Assembly: GCF_022829545.1 (NCBI RefSeq)
Contig: NZ_JAKSYM010000080.1
Span: 1-64,000 of the forward strand
Reading direction: 5' to 3'
DNA length: 64,000 nucleotides
Source: Methylobacterium sp. J-030
Lineage (GTDB): Bacteria; Pseudomonadota; Alphaproteobacteria; Rhizobiales; Beijerinckiaceae
A model generated the notes under the pieces. It was not told where the DNA came from, searched no databases, and saw nothing but the letters and a program-made list of their open reading frames with translations. Both the position numbers and the translations under genes were made by a program. This document shows, one piece after another, positions 30,591-40,441 of this stretch. Within the stretch, counting starts at the first letter, position 1, and each line of letters starts with the position of its first letter.

Positions 30591-32246
30591 TCAACCGCGC
30601 GCGCCAGCCACCTCGAGAACGGTACAGCTTCGAAGAGGGCGCCCGTACTCGTCGGTCCCCTCGACGGTGACGCGGTGGGCGCCGGGCGCGAGGTCGTCCG
30701 GCAGACGCGCCGTCCAGATATGCGTGGAGGGCGTGGCCTGCACCCAGCTCTTCTTGGTCTCGGGATAGCGGGCGAAGAGTTCGGCGACGAACGGATCGGT
30801 CCGGCGGGTCCGGGTCATCGGTTGCGCCGGCCGGTCGCCGATGCGGAGCGCCAGGTTGGTGCGCGGGCCGCCGTCGAACGCGTTCACAACCACGGTCGTG
30901 TCGCCGAGCGCATCCTGCGGCACCGGTGGGCGGAGGCCCTGCATCGGCCGCGTCAGGCGGATCACCTCCACGGCGCCGACCCGCGCCTCACTCTCGAACA
31001 GGATGCGCAGGGTCTCGTCCGGCTGGCCCTGCGCCGGGACGTAGCGGGTCGTGTAGTCGGCCCCGCGCACCGACAGGACGTGGAAGCCGTTCGGCGTGCC
31101 GTCGCGGCTGTCGGCCGACGGGATGCCGGTGCGCGTGTCCGGCCCGCTTAACCACGAACCCGACACGGCGGTCAGCACGTGATGGTGGTGCCCCTCCGCC
31201 GGGTAATGGTGCTCGGTCGTGTGGGTATGGCCGGCGAGGCTCAGAACCTTGCGCCCCGCGAGCAGATCGAGGAGCGCCGCGCGGTCGATGGTGGTGCCGT
31301 GGGGATCGTCCGGCGTCGTATCGGTGAAGAGCGGGATGTGCATGGCGAGGACGATCAGGTCGTCCCGCGGGATCTCGGCGAGCAGGTTGCGCAGGAACGT
31401 CATGCTGCGTTCGCCGATATGACCCCGGTAGGTGTTCGCCCCCACCGGGACCGGCGGCCCCAGCCACTCGACATTGTCGAGCATCACGAACCAGGCCCGC
31501 CCGTGGCGGAACGCGTAGGTCGGCGCGCCGAACACCCGCTTCCAGGTCTCGCGGCTGTAGCGGGCATCGGGCGCCTGCATGTTGAGGTCGTGGTTGCCCG
31601 GCAGGCTGTACCAGGGCAGGCCGATCCGCCCGATGATCCGGTTGGACCGGTCGATCAGCGAGAGGTCGTCGAACAGCACGTCGCCGGTGGTCATCCCGAA
31701 GGCCGCCGGGATCGCCATGGCGCGGGCGACCGCGGTGTCGCGCACGTGGTCGAGCTCGAACCGGCTCTCAGGCTGCGGATCGGTGAACAGGATCACGTCG
31801 AAATCCGCGGGCTCGTCGACGCGGGTCAGCGTGAAGTCGATCGAGGCCGGCAGGGGGCCGGTCGGCGCGACACCGCGGTAGCGCAGCCCCAGCTTCGCCG
31901 GCGTACCCTCCGGCTGGTGGATGTAGGAATGGCGCGGCACGTTGTCGGCGTCGCGCGGCAGGGCGTAGCCGGGCGGCTTGATCACGAAGACCGCGCCATC
32001 GCCGGGCATCGGCAGGCGGTAGCGGCCCTGGTCGTCGGTGCGCGCGATCTCGCGGCCGTTGGAGACGAGGACGCCCGGCAGCGGTGCCCGGTCCACGCCC
32101 GTGACATCGGTCGCGTAGACGATCCCGTTGGCCTCCGCGGTGCCCTGCGCCTCCGCGCGTCCTGCCGCGAGGCCCAGGCTGGCGAGACCGGCCACGGTCT
32201 CCCGGCGGGTGAGGCCTCCGTCTCCGGACTTGGGTTCGCGCGACAT
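30591..32246 (-). CDS. Secreted calcineurin-like phosphoesterase
   Basis: A 551-residue protein. A Tat-like signal (TRRETVAGLASLGLAAG) leads into a carboxypeptidase-regulatory-like beta domain (about 40-140), then the metallophosphatase core with DPQPE, LPGNHDLN and LAGHTHTTEHH metal ligands, and a C-terminal beta domain. GGAG is 6 nt before the ATG at 32244-32246. The substrate is unknown; Tat export would fit metal loading in the cytoplasm. Confidence 0.85.
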   Translation of the reverse strand: MSREPKSGDGGLTRRETVAGLASLGLAAGRAEAQGTAEANGIVYATDVTGVDRAPLPGVLVSNGREIARTDDQGRYRLPMPGDGAVFVIKPPGYALPRDADNVPRHSYIHQPEGTPAKLGLRYRGVAPTGPLPASIDFTLTRVDEPADFDVILFTDPQPESRFELDHVRDTAVARAMAIPAAFGMTTGDVLFDDLSLIDRSNRIIGRIGLPWYSLPGNHDLNMQAPDARYSRETWKRVFGAPTYAFRHGRAWFVMLDNVEWLGPPVPVGANTYRGHIGERSMTFLRNLLAEIPRDDLIVLAMHIPLFTDTTPDDPHGTTIDRAALLDLLAGRKVLSLAGHTHTTEHHYPAEGHHHHVLTAVSGSWLSGPDTRTGIPSADSRDGTPNGFHVLSVRGADYTTRYVPAQGQPDETLRILFESEARVGAVEVIRLTRPMQGLRPPVPQDALGDTTVVVNAFDGGPRTNLALRIGDRPAQPMTRTRRTDPFVAELFARYPETKKSWVQATPSTHIWTARLPDDLAPGAHRVTVEGTDEYGRPLRSCTVLEVAGARG

Positions 32247-32370
32247 CGGGGGCTCCTGCATGGTGTCCTGCTCCGTCGCAGGAAGCCGCCACTGCGGCCC
32301 CGCGACTTGGGCTTCGAGGGCCAAGCAGACGCATTTGACCGGGCCATGACAGACGCGCTCCCAAACGCGC

Positions 32371-32402
32371 GAGGCCCGCATCTCGGGGGAGATGCGGGCC
32401 TC
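32371..32402 (-). terminator. Terminator-like hairpin after the L,D-transpeptidase gene
   Basis: A perfect 14-bp stem (GAGGCCCGCATCTC and its complement) with a 4-nt loop lies 30 nt past the L,D-transpeptidase stop codon. On the minus strand it is followed by CGCGCGTTTGG, only a short T-run. It separates two same-strand genes and is a convincing transcript end or barrier. Confidence 0.7.
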
Positions 32403-32431
32403 GGGTGATCCGGAGCGAATTGGGCGACGGG

Positions 32432-33730
32432 TTACTCCTCGTCGCCGGGCTCGAAGGTCTGCGGCACCGGCTCGGCGCTGGCGACCGGGGTCGGCGCTCC
32501 GATCGTCGAGGGGACGTTGACGCCGTCGCGCTTGTAGATGTCGTCGCGGAACTGGACGATCCCGTCCGGGGTCGACCACGCCGTGATGTAGGTCCAGTAG
32601 ACGGGCACCGGCTGAGCGATGTTGGCATCGACGCGCTTGCCGCTCTCGATCGCCTCCTCGACCTTCTGGCGGTCCCAGCCGGGCGTGTCCTTCAGCAGCC
32701 ACGTGATGTACTCGCGCACGTTCTGCACGCGCACGCAGCCGGATGAGATGAAGCGGAAATCGTCGCCGAACACGCCCTTCGTGTTCGTATCGTGCATGAA
32801 CACGCCGTAGGGGTTCGGGATGTTGATGCGCACGATGCCCATCGAGTTGAAGTCGGCGCCCGAATCCTGCCGGTAGGTGTAGCGGGTGCCCTCGTCGGAG
32901 TTCCAGTTCACCGATTTCGGCGAGATCTCCTGGCCGTTCGAGAGGATGCGGATCCGGTTGTCCGTGAGGTAGTTCGGATCCTTCTGCATCTTCGGGATCA
33001 GGTCCTTCTTCACGATCGAAGCCGGGACCGTCCAGGTCGGGTTGAAATTGATCTGCGTCGCCTTGGTGTTCATGATCGGCGACTGACGGTCGATCTTGCC
33101 CACGCCCGCGGCGTGGAGCGTGACGACTTGGCCGTTCTCGACCGTCTCGACCAGGGCGGCCGGGATATTGGTGATCACGAAGCGCCGGCCGAGATCGCCC
33201 GAATAGGAGCGCAGGCGCACCACGTTGGTCTCGAGCTGGCGCAGGCGCACGTCGGCGGGCACGTTCATCGCCTGCTGGGTGGCGAGGCTCATCGTGCCGG
33301 TCTGGCTGAGGCCGTGCCGGGCCTGGAAGCGCTTCACGCCGGCGGCGACGTAGGAATCGTACACGCCCGAGCCGCCGGCCGCCGCATCGAGGTCGCCGGT
33401 GACGATCAGGCGCTGGCGCACGGCGGCCACGGCCGGACCGCGGGACCCGATCCGCAGATGCTCGGCGCCGGACACCTGCCGCCAGCCGCCGCGGTTCACG
33501 ATATCCTTGTAGCGCTCGACCATCTGCTCGGTCGCCGCCACCGTCTGGGGCGAGAGGATCGGCACGGTCTCACGCTGCACCTGCATGGCGGCCGGCGAAG
33601 CATAGTCCTGCGCCCATTCGGCCTGGGCGTAATTGCCCTGGTCCCGGGCTTCCGCGGCACCGACCCCCAGGGCGCCCAGGGCGGCGACGCTCAGGAGCGT
33701 GGTGAACCGGTTATGTGCCTTCTTGCGCAT
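32432..33730 (-). CDS. L,D-transpeptidase, YcbB-like
   Basis: A 432-residue periplasmic enzyme forming 3-3 peptidoglycan crosslinks. A signal peptide (residues 1-28) is followed by a helical segment, a peptidoglycan-binding domain (about 95-150, with RIGSRGPAVAAVRQRL) and the YkuD domain with catalytic Cys332 in SSGCVRV and upstream HDT. The C-terminus is Pro/acidic. Full length and apparently active. Confidence 0.9.
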   Translation of the reverse strand: MRKKAHNRFTTLLSVAALGALGVGAAEARDQGNYAQAEWAQDYASPAAMQVQRETVPILSPQTVAATEQMVERYKDIVNRGGWRQVSGAEHLRIGSRGPAVAAVRQRLIVTGDLDAAAGGSGVYDSYVAAGVKRFQARHGLSQTGTMSLATQQAMNVPADVRLRQLETNVVRLRSYSGDLGRRFVITNIPAALVETVENGQVVTLHAAGVGKIDRQSPIMNTKATQINFNPTWTVPASIVKKDLIPKMQKDPNYLTDNRIRILSNGQEISPKSVNWNSDEGTRYTYRQDSGADFNSMGIVRINIPNPYGVFMHDTNTKGVFGDDFRFISSGCVRVQNVREYITWLLKDTPGWDRQKVEEAIESGKRVDANIAQPVPVYWTYITAWSTPDGIVQFRDDIYKRDGVNVPSTIGAPTPVASAEPVPQTFEPGDEE

Positions 33731-33956
33731 CGGTCGCTGGCTCTGGTCCGGAATCTGTTCGGATCGTGACGGAAAGGGATGGTCTGGGCCGTCACGGTGT
33801 GGGATTGGCGCTTAAGACTCCCTATCGAAGGGGCCGGAATATGGCATCGCGGTGCGCCAGCGCACGCCGTCTCCGGGTGCGGCACCCCGGCAACAGCCAC
33901 GGGCGTCGCCGTGTGGCAAGTATGCCATAGCGGGCCGGATCGCGAACGGGCGCAGC

Positions 33957-34343
33957 ATGGATCGGGCCTCGGCGAGAACGAGACGAGACGACGCTCATCC
34001 CGTGGCGCCCCTGCGTGCGGTGATCGCCGCGCTGGCGCTCTACGCCTTCGTGTTCCAGGCTTTTCTGGGCGGACTGATGCCGATCCCGGCCGCCATCGAC
34101 GGCCTGTGCGCGCAGCACGCGGCGTCCGATACGAACCCGGACAGGCCGCTTCCGCACGGTCACGGTGATTGCTGCACGGCCGCGCAGGCGGTGGGTGCCG
34201 AGCTTCCAACCCGCATCGCATCCGACATCGTCGCGTGGACGGCGGAGGATCGCGGTAGCCCTCCCTATCGGACCGTCGGCCAGCTCGGCTCCCGCGAACC
34301 GCCCGACCGCAGCACCGCACCGCGGGGTCCCCCATCCGCCTGA
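33957..34343 (+). CDS. DUF2946-like membrane-linked copper-associated protein
   Basis: A 128-residue protein with one hydrophobic segment (AVIAALALYAFVFQAFLGGL) and a His/Cys-rich stretch HGHGDCCTA, the pattern seen in DUF2946-type proteins near copper genes. It lies 41 nt before the YcnI-PCu(A)C gene. The ATG at 33957 was chosen; its ribosome site is weak. Copper function is inferred from context. Confidence 0.55.
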   Translation: MDRASARTRRDDAHPVAPLRAVIAALALYAFVFQAFLGGLMPIPAAIDGLCAQHAASDTNPDRPLPHGHGDCCTAAQAVGAELPTRIASDIVAWTAEDRGSPPYRTVGQLGSREPPDRSTAPRGPPSA

Positions 34344-34384
34344 GCGATTGTTTCCCGACGAAACACTCAGACCGGATGTGTCCC

Positions 34385-35338
34385 ATGAAGATTGTTATTC
34401 AGGCCGTGATCGGCCTCGGCCTCGTCGCCTCGGCGGCGCAGGCCCACGCGGTGCTGGAGCGCAGGCAGGCGAGCCCCGGCTCGACCTATCGCGGCGTCGT
34501 CCAGATCATGCACGGCTGCGACGGCAAGCCGACCACCAAGGTAAGCGTCAGCATCCCGGAGGGGCTGTTCGGCGCCAAGCCGATGCCGAAGCCCGGCTGG
34601 ACGCTGGCGACCACCCGCGGCGCCTACGCGAAAACCTACACGACCCATCACGGCACCGCCTCCGAGGGCGTGACCGCGAGCACGTGGAGTGGCGGCAGCC
34701 TGCCGGACGATGAGGTCGACGAGTTCACCTTCCTGGCGCAGGTCGCCGATACGTTCGAGCCCGGCGCGACGGTCTACGTGCCGGTGCAGCAGGATTGCAC
34801 GGAGGGCGGCTATTCCTGGTCCGACATCCCGAAGCCCGGTCAGGATGCCCATGAGCTGAAGGCGGCCGCCCCCGCTTTCCGGATCGTCCAGGTGGCCCAG
34901 GCAGCGCCCGCGAAGGCGGCCCCGATCAAGGCCGGCGACCTGACCATCGAGACGCCGTGGCTGCGCGCCACGCCGAACGGCGCCAAGGTGGCGGGCGGCT
35001 ACGTGCGCATCACCAACACCGGCAGTGCGCCCGACGTGCTGACCGGGGCGACGGTACCCTTCGCTAAGTCGGGCGATATCCATTCCATGTCGATGGAGGG
35101 CGGGATCATGAAGATGGCGCCGGTCTCCGGCGGCCTGACCATCAAGCCCGGGGAGACCGTCGAGCTGAAACCGGGCGGCTTCCACCTGATGTTCGAGGAT
35201 CTGACCGGCGCGCCGAAGGCCGGCGAAACGGTGGCGGGGACGCTGACCTTCCAGCGGGCCGGCACCGTGCCGGTGACCTTCTCGGTGGCGCCGATCGGGG
35301 CGTCCGCGCCCGGCGGACCGCACCAGCATCAGCACTAG
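34385..35338 (+). CDS. YcnI-PCu(A)C fusion copper chaperone
   Basis: A 317-residue periplasmic protein joining two copper-binding domains. The signal peptide ends AAQA, exposing His21 (HAVLE), the N-terminal copper ligand of YcnI (DUF1775). The YcnI domain runs to about 160. After an Ala/Pro linker, a PCu(A)C domain follows with ETPWLRATP, the HSM and MEGGIMKM methionine cluster, and FHLMF, the H(M)-Mx-HxM copper site. The tail is HQHQH. An ATG three codons upstream is also possible. Fusion of the two is plausible for passing copper to oxidases. Confidence 0.88.
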   Translation: MKIVIQAVIGLGLVASAAQAHAVLERRQASPGSTYRGVVQIMHGCDGKPTTKVSVSIPEGLFGAKPMPKPGWTLATTRGAYAKTYTTHHGTASEGVTASTWSGGSLPDDEVDEFTFLAQVADTFEPGATVYVPVQQDCTEGGYSWSDIPKPGQDAHELKAAAPAFRIVQVAQAAPAKAAPIKAGDLTIETPWLRATPNGAKVAGGYVRITNTGSAPDVLTGATVPFAKSGDIHSMSMEGGIMKMAPVSGGLTIKPGETVELKPGGFHLMFEDLTGAPKAGETVAGTLTFQRAGTVPVTFSVAPIGASAPGGPHQHQH

Positions 35339-35483
35339 CGAGGCCGCTGACGAGCGGTCGGATGCCCGAGATGCGTCTTCCGCCAGCACCGCGCCGGGCC
35401 ATCGCGGCACGGGCTGCTGGCGGGATGGTCGGAGTGGCCCCTGGCGGGGATCGCGTCCCGCTCTCGGACAGGACCCGCGCGCC

Positions 35484-35516
35484 CTCCCTCCCCGCGGCGG
35501 GGGGAGGGAGACGCGT
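35484..35516. repeat. GC-rich palindrome next to the TonB-receptor remnant
   Basis: CTCCCTCCCC at 35484-35493 pairs with GGGGAGGGAG at 35501-35510, followed by ACGCG. The right arm shares 16 nt with the left edge of the window. Homology to a TonB receptor barrel starts within a few bases of this element. Confidence 0.65.
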
Positions 35517-36209
35517 GGAATTCGGCCTTTCGCTGCTTCAAGGGCTCATCCGCGAAGCGTCCGGCGTCCGCAGCCTCGCCACGCCGATGCTGGCCAATCC
35601 CACGGCGATCACCGGCAACCCGTCGCGCAAGGTCGAGACCGAGCGGATCGCCAACCGCACCTCGTTCCTGCTCGATGTCGGCAAACTCGACGTTGACACC
35701 GGGGCGATCCACACGAGCCTGTATCACCCGATCTTCCAGGCGATCGACCAGGAGGGCTGGACCTCCGGTATCAGCCCACACTGGGCCGGAACCGTCGATC
35801 TCGGCGGTTTCCGCGATGACGTCGTGCTGGGCCTGCGCGCCTTCGCGGGCCAAAACGCGGCGCTGCAATGCGTCGACATCCGCGGCCAGCGGGGCGCTCA
35901 GACGCTAAATCCCCTCCAGAGCGCGTCCAACGACGCGGCTTACGGCGAGAACCGTTTCTGGTTCCTGCCCGACGTGGCGCTGATGACGGGCGCCAAGGCG
36001 TTCACATCAAATCGCACCGACAGCGACAAGGGCGGCCTGCCCGGGGGCCTGACGCCGGACTTCGCCGACGCGACCTTACGGACGCGCGCTCCGTATCGGA
36101 GATCGCCGCGGTCGCGAATGCCCGGACATCCGGGGGCGCGGCGACCCTGGCGGCGTTCCATCCCGGCAGCGGTCGCAGCGTGTTCGCGGGCCTGCGCGCC
36201 GCAATCTGA
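35515..36209 (+). pseudogene. TonB-dependent siderophore receptor remnant
   Basis: A barrel fragment without signal peptide or plug domain. Barrel-type text begins FGLSLLQGLIRE (35521) and runs through NRTSFLLDVGKLDVDTGAIHT, GTVDLGGFRDDVVLGLRAFAG and ENRFWFLPDVALMTGAKAF, then FADAT at about 36075. A frame change follows; the other frame supplies a terminal strand, HPGSGRSVFAGLRAAI, ending at 36209. TonB receptors of this type are about 700 residues, so both the N-terminal half and an internal part are missing. The left break adjoins the palindrome. Confidence 0.7.
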
Positions 36210-36239
36210 ACGCTGGCATCCGCCGGGAGACCGCTTATC

Positions 36240-36300
36240 TTGGCGTCGACCGGTTCGTTAAGGTTAAAAAAGGATGAACCCTGATCCCGGCGCCGATCGG
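36240..36300. promoter_or_regulatory. AT-rich promoter candidate upstream of rcdA
   Basis: TTAAGGTTAAAAAAGG around 36258-36274 is the most AT-rich patch in the area and lies about 120 nt before rcdA. It carries two TTAA cores separated by 2 nt, not the 7 nt of a classic CtrA site, so direct CtrA control is not shown. Confidence 0.3.
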
Positions 36301-36389
36301 CGCTAGGATTGCAGCGTCGTCGGACAGAGCGGGACGCAGCGTCCTATTTCCGGACGGACAGGGCCGTCGGACGGCACGGGAGAGGCAGG

Positions 36390-36920
36390 ATGAACGGCTT
36401 CGATGTCACGTTTCGGGACGACCAGGACTGGGTCGATTTCGGCAAGTCCTACGTCAACTCGGACGCCTTCAAGTCGCTATTCCGCGAGGGGATGAAGCTC
36501 GTGGAAGAGACGGCCGCCTATCTCGACGGCGAGGGGCGCGACGAATCGCGCCTGATCTCCCGCGACGCGACGCTGAGCTACGCCGCCGAGAGCATGCGGC
36601 TGACGACGCTGCTGATGCAGGTCGCCTCCTGGCTGCTGGTGCAGCGCGCGGTGTCCGAGGGGGAGATGACCCCGGCCGAGGCGCTCCTCGAGAAGCACCG
36701 GGTCAAGCTGGCGAGCAGCGAGCCGCCGAAAGCGCAGGATTTCAATCTGCTGCCGGTGCGTCTGCAGCAGCTGATCATGCGGGCGCGGCGCCTGCACAGC
36801 CGCATCCTGCACCTCGACGTGCTGATCACCGAGGACCGGCCGACGCCGGCCCCGGTCGAGAGCCCGGTGGCCGCCCAGCACGGCCTGCTGCGGATGGCGT
36901 TCCGCATGAGCGACGGCTGA
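36390..36920 (+). CDS. rcdA: RcdA-like cell-cycle proteolysis adaptor (DUF1465)
   Basis: A 176-residue helical protein. The pattern SYVNSDAFKSLFREGMKLVEETAAYLDGEGR and RLTTLLMQVASWLLVQRAVSEGEMT matches DUF1465, whose Caulobacter member RcdA helps ClpXP degrade CtrA. The ATG follows GGAGAGGCAGG. The disordered C-terminus agrees with the family. It is convergent with rpmE across a terminator. Confidence 0.85.
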   Translation: MNGFDVTFRDDQDWVDFGKSYVNSDAFKSLFREGMKLVEETAAYLDGEGRDESRLISRDATLSYAAESMRLTTLLMQVASWLLVQRAVSEGEMTPAEALLEKHRVKLASSEPPKAQDFNLLPVRLQQLIMRARRLHSRILHLDVLITEDRPTPAPVESPVAAQHGLLRMAFRMSDG

Positions 36921-36946
36921 CCCGGTCGCCGGTCGACCCAAAGAAA

Positions 36947-36975
36947 ACGGGCGGCCCTACGAGGGGACCGCCCGT
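36947..36975 (-). terminator. Intrinsic terminator of rpmE
   Basis: ACGGGCGG pairs with CCGCCCGT, extended by a mismatch and a GGG/CCC pair. On the minus strand the hairpin is followed by TTTTCTTT, a proper U-run, so it is a good intrinsic terminator for rpmE. It may also stop rcdA transcription from the other side. Confidence 0.75.
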
Positions 36976-37018
36976 CCGTACGACGCCGCCCGGGGGCAGC
37001 ACGTTCTGTCCGGGTCGC

Positions 37019-37267
37019 TCAGCGCTTGCCGAGATTGCCGAAGCGCGAGTTGAAGCGGGAGACGCGTCCGCCGCGGTCGAGCATCTTCTGCTCGCCGCCG
37101 GTCCAGGCCGGGTGGGTGAGCGGGTCGATGTCGAGGTTGAGGGTGTCGCCCTCCTTGCCGTAGGTCGAACGGGTCCGGTACTCGGTGCCGTCCGTCATCA
37201 CGACCTTGATGAAGTGGTAGTCGGGGTGCTCGGTCCCCTTGGCCTTCGCGGCCGCGTCCTTCGCCAT
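37019..37267 (-). CDS. rpmE: 50S ribosomal protein L31
   Basis: An 82-residue ribosomal protein. [24 protein letters not shown] and the C-terminal [26 protein letters not shown] match L31. It lacks the CxxC zinc pairs, so it is the C-minus, zinc-independent form. An Ala/Lys-rich N-terminal extension precedes the core. Its terminator is at 36947-36975. Confidence 0.95.
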   Translation of the reverse strand: MAKDAAAKAKGTEHPDYHFIKVVMTDGTEYRTRSTYGKEGDTLNLDIDPLTHPAWTGGEQKMLDRGGRVSRFNSRFGNLGKR

Positions 37268-37509
37268 GACCTGTCGTCCCTGATCTGGCACGCCGGCGGG
37301 AAGCGCAGGAGGCGCCGCCCGGCCCGGAATGCGGAAGATGTCACCGGTTGCACCGAACCGTAGGTTCGTGCAACGGCACGTCCAAGCCGACCGTGGTGGC
37401 GGCCCGCGGCCATTGAACACACGCAATCGGATGAGCGGCGGCGTATACCGCAGGCGCTCCCCGGTCACAAGCGCCGCGGACCGGGAGATCGACGCATACG
37501 AGAGGCGTA

Positions 37510-39354
37510 ATGGCCCGTAGACCCAAGGCGGCCGTCGAGGGGCGGCCCAAAGCACCGCTGAGCGCGCTCCGGCCGCTGCTCCCGTTCGCGTTGCGCTATC
37601 GCGGCCGGATCATCGGCGGGCTCGTCGCCCTCGCCTGCGCGTCGGCCTCGACGCTGGTGGTGCCCGTCGCCATGCGCCGGGTGATCGACCACGGCTTCAC
37701 GGTCGACGGCTCGGGGGTGATCGACGCCTATTTCCTCGCCCTGCTCGGCGTGGTGGCGGCCTTCGCGCTGTCGAGCGCGGCCCGGGTCTACACCGTGGTG
37801 ACCCTGGGCGAGCGGGTGGTGGCGGATCTGCGTGCTGCCGTGTTCGCCCGGCTCACGATCCTCGACCCGGCCTTCTTCGACCGGGCGCAGTCGGGCGAGA
37901 TAATCTCGCGGCTCACCGCGGACGCGACGCAGATCAAGTCGGCCTTCGGGGTTTCGGTATCGATCCTGCTGCGCAACCTGTTCCTGTTCGTGGGGGCGAC
38001 CGCCATGATGGTGGTCACGAGCCCGCGGCTCTCCGTGATGGTGCTGGCCGCGATCCCGATCATCGTCTTCCCGCTGATCGTCTCGGGCCGGGGCGTGCGC
38101 CGACGGTCCCGGGCCGCCCAGGACCGGCTGGCCGAGGCCTCGGCCTACGCCGCCGAGGCGGTCGGCGCCGTGCGGACCATGCAGGCCTTCGGGCGCTCGG
38201 GCAGCACGGCGGCCCGGTTCGCGGCGGCGTCCGAGGAGGCCTACGGGGCCGCTCGGGATTCGATCCGGGCGCGGGCGCTGCTCACCGGCGTCGCGATCTT
38301 CCTGATCTCGGCCTCCGTGGTCGGGGTGATGTGGTACGGGGCGCAAGGCGTGCTGACCCACACGATGACCGGGGGCGAACTCTCGCAGTTCGTGCTCTAC
38401 GCGGTGTTCGGCGCCGGAGCACTCGGCCAGCTCTCCGAGGTCTACGGCGACCTTGCCATGTCGGCGGGGGCGGCCGAGCGGCTGACCGAGATCCTGGCCG
38501 CCGAGCCCGCGATCCGCGCGCCGAAGCCGGCCCTGCCGCTGCCCGAACCCGCCCTCGGCGCCGTGACCTTCGAGACGGTGCGCTTCGCCTATCCGACACG
38601 ACCCGGCCACGTTGCCCTCGACGGCCTGAACTTCGCGGCGGCTCCCGGCGAGCGGATCGCCATCGTGGGTCCGTCCGGGGCCGGCAAGTCGACCGTGTTC
38701 CAGCTCCTGCTGCGCTTCTACGATCCGCAGGGTGGCCGGATCCTGATCGACGGCTTCGACATCGCGCAGGTCGATCCCGAAGCCCTTCGCGATCGCATCG
38801 CGCTGGTGCCGCAGGATCCGGTGGTGTTCTCCGGGAGCGTCAGCGAGAACATCCGCTACGGCCGCCCGGAGGCCGGCGAGGCCGAGGTTCGGTATGCCGC
38901 CGAGCGCGCCAACGCGCACGGCTTCATCACGGCCCTGCCGCAGGGCTACGACACGCAGGTCGGCGAGCGGGGCGTGACGCTCTCGGGTGGCCAGCGCCAG
39001 CGGATCGCGATCGCCCGGGCGATCCTCAAGGACGCGCCGATCCTGCTCCTCGACGAGGCGACCTCGGCGCTCGACGCGGAATCCGAGCGCGCCGTCCAGG
39101 CCGCCCTGGACACGCTGATGCGGGGGCGCACCACCCTGGTCATCGCCCACCGGCTGGCCACGATCCGCGCCGCGGACCGGATCCTGGTCCTCGACGACGG
39201 CCGCATCGTCGAGACCGGGACCCACGAGAGCCTGCTGGCGCAGGGGGCGCTCTACGCGCAGCTCGCGAACCTGCAGTTCACCGACGCCCTCGACGAGACC
39301 GCCCGGGGCAAGGAGCCCCGTACCCGGGTGGAGCGGCTGCCGGCCGGGGAGTAG
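37510..39354 (+). CDS. ABC exporter, MsbA-like half transporter
   Basis: A 614-residue fused permease-ATPase. Six transmembrane helices span about residues 30-310. The nucleotide-binding domain has Walker [10 protein letters not shown], the Q-loop VPQDPVVF, signature LSGGQRQR, Walker [13 protein letters not shown] and the H-loop IAHRLAT. All motifs are complete, so it should be active. Lipid or multidrug export is likely; the cargo is unknown. Divergent from rpmE. Confidence 0.92.
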   Translation: MARRPKAAVEGRPKAPLSALRPLLPFALRYRGRIIGGLVALACASASTLVVPVAMRRVIDHGFTVDGSGVIDAYFLALLGVVAAFALSSAARVYTVVTLGERVVADLRAAVFARLTILDPAFFDRAQSGEIISRLTADATQIKSAFGVSVSILLRNLFLFVGATAMMVVTSPRLSVMVLAAIPIIVFPLIVSGRGVRRRSRAAQDRLAEASAYAAEAVGAVRTMQAFGRSGSTAARFAAASEEAYGAARDSIRARALLTGVAIFLISASVVGVMWYGAQGVLTHTMTGGELSQFVLYAVFGAGALGQLSEVYGDLAMSAGAAERLTEILAAEPAIRAPKPALPLPEPALGAVTFETVRFAYPTRPGHVALDGLNFAAAPGERIAIVGPSGAGKSTVFQLLLRFYDPQGGRILIDGFDIAQVDPEALRDRIALVPQDPVVFSGSVSENIRYGRPEAGEAEVRYAAERANAHGFITALPQGYDTQVGERGVTLSGGQRQRIAIARAILKDAPILLLDEATSALDAESERAVQAALDTLMRGRTTLVIAHRLATIRAADRILVLDDGRIVETGTHESLLAQGALYAQLANLQFTDALDETARGKEPRTRVERLPAGE

Positions 39355-39393
39355 GCCGGGACACACAGGGCGGCGCGGTGTAGACAGGGCGTC

Positions 39394-40416
39394 ATGCCGA
39401 CGCTCGACCTCGCCCGCTTCCCGCGCCTGCCGCTGCTGACGCTCCCGACGCCGATCGAGCCCCTCGACGGGCTCACGGCCCATCTCGGCGATGCCCTCAA
39501 CGGCGTTCGGATCTTCGTGAAACGTGACGACCTGGCGGGGATCGGCCTCGGCGGCAACAAGCTGCGCAAGCTGGAATATCTGCTCGGCGCCGCCAGGGAG
39601 GCGGGGGCCGATACGGCGATCACGGTGGGTGCGATCCAGTCGAACCACGCGCGGCTCACCGCGGCGGCGACCGCCCGGGCGGGCCTCACCTGCGAGCTGT
39701 TCCTGACCCGCAGCGTGCCGCGGCAGGATCCGGACTATACCGGCAACGGCAACCGCCTGCTCGACGATCTGTTCGGCGCCACGGTCCATGAGCTTCCGGG
39801 CGACGCCGATTCCATCGCGGCCGCCGAGGCGCGGGCGGACGCCCTGCGCGCTGAAGGTCGCGTGGTCTACACCTTCCCCTCCGGCGGATCGAGCCCGACC
39901 GGGTGCCTCGGCTACGTGAACTGCGCCGCCGAGATCCTGACCCAGGCGGACACGCTGGGGGTGACCTTCGCGCAGATCGTCACCGCCAACGGCAGTGCCG
40001 GCACCCATGCGGGCTTGGTCGCGGGGCTCGCCTCGATAGGCCGCGACCCGCGTCTGGCGAAATCCTTCGCAGTGCTCGCCGAGGAGGCGCGCGCCCGGGG
40101 GGAGGTTCTGGAGAAAGCCAACGCGACGCTGGCGCTGACCGGCGCGGAGCGGCGCGTGACGCCGGAGGACATCAACCTCGACGGCCGCCACCGCGGCCCG
40201 GGCTACGGGATCCCGACCGCCGGCATGCTGGAGGCCGTCCGGCTGATGGCGCGGACCGAAGGCAAGCTCCTCGATCCGGTCTACAGCGGCAAGGCCTTCG
40301 CGGGCCTGTTGCACGACGTCCGAGCCGGGCTCTACCCGGCGGGGTCGTCGGTGCTGTTTCTGATGACCGGCGGCACCCCCGGGATCTTCGCCTACAAGGA
40401 GGCGCTGGCGGGCTGA
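39394..40416 (+). CDS. D-cysteine desulfhydrase/ACC-deaminase family PLP enzyme
   Basis: A 340-residue fold-type II PLP enzyme. The cofactor Lys lies in GLGGNKLRKLEYL (about residue 55), with QSNHARLTAAAT and the phosphate-binding NGSAGTHAGL and TGGTPG loops. Sequence style is D-cysteine desulfhydrase, which releases pyruvate, sulfide and ammonia; ACC deaminase is the main alternative and the two cannot be separated with certainty by eye. It lies 39 nt after the ABC exporter. Confidence 0.85.
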   Translation: MPTLDLARFPRLPLLTLPTPIEPLDGLTAHLGDALNGVRIFVKRDDLAGIGLGGNKLRKLEYLLGAAREAGADTAITVGAIQSNHARLTAAATARAGLTCELFLTRSVPRQDPDYTGNGNRLLDDLFGATVHELPGDADSIAAAEARADALRAEGRVVYTFPSGGSSPTGCLGYVNCAAEILTQADTLGVTFAQIVTANGSAGTHAGLVAGLASIGRDPRLAKSFAVLAEEARARGEVLEKANATLALTGAERRVTPEDINLDGRHRGPGYGIPTAGMLEAVRLMARTEGKLLDPVYSGKAFAGLLHDVRAGLYPAGSSVLFLMTGGTPGIFAYKEALAG

Positions 40417-40441
40417 GCGCGCCGCCGACCTGGGGGCCGGG

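Noticed and set aside
37465..40314. 949-codon open frame on the minus strand
   Set aside because: It is antisense to the ABC exporter and the PLP enzyme, is extremely Arg/Gly/Pro-rich and shows no domain; it is a high-GC shadow.
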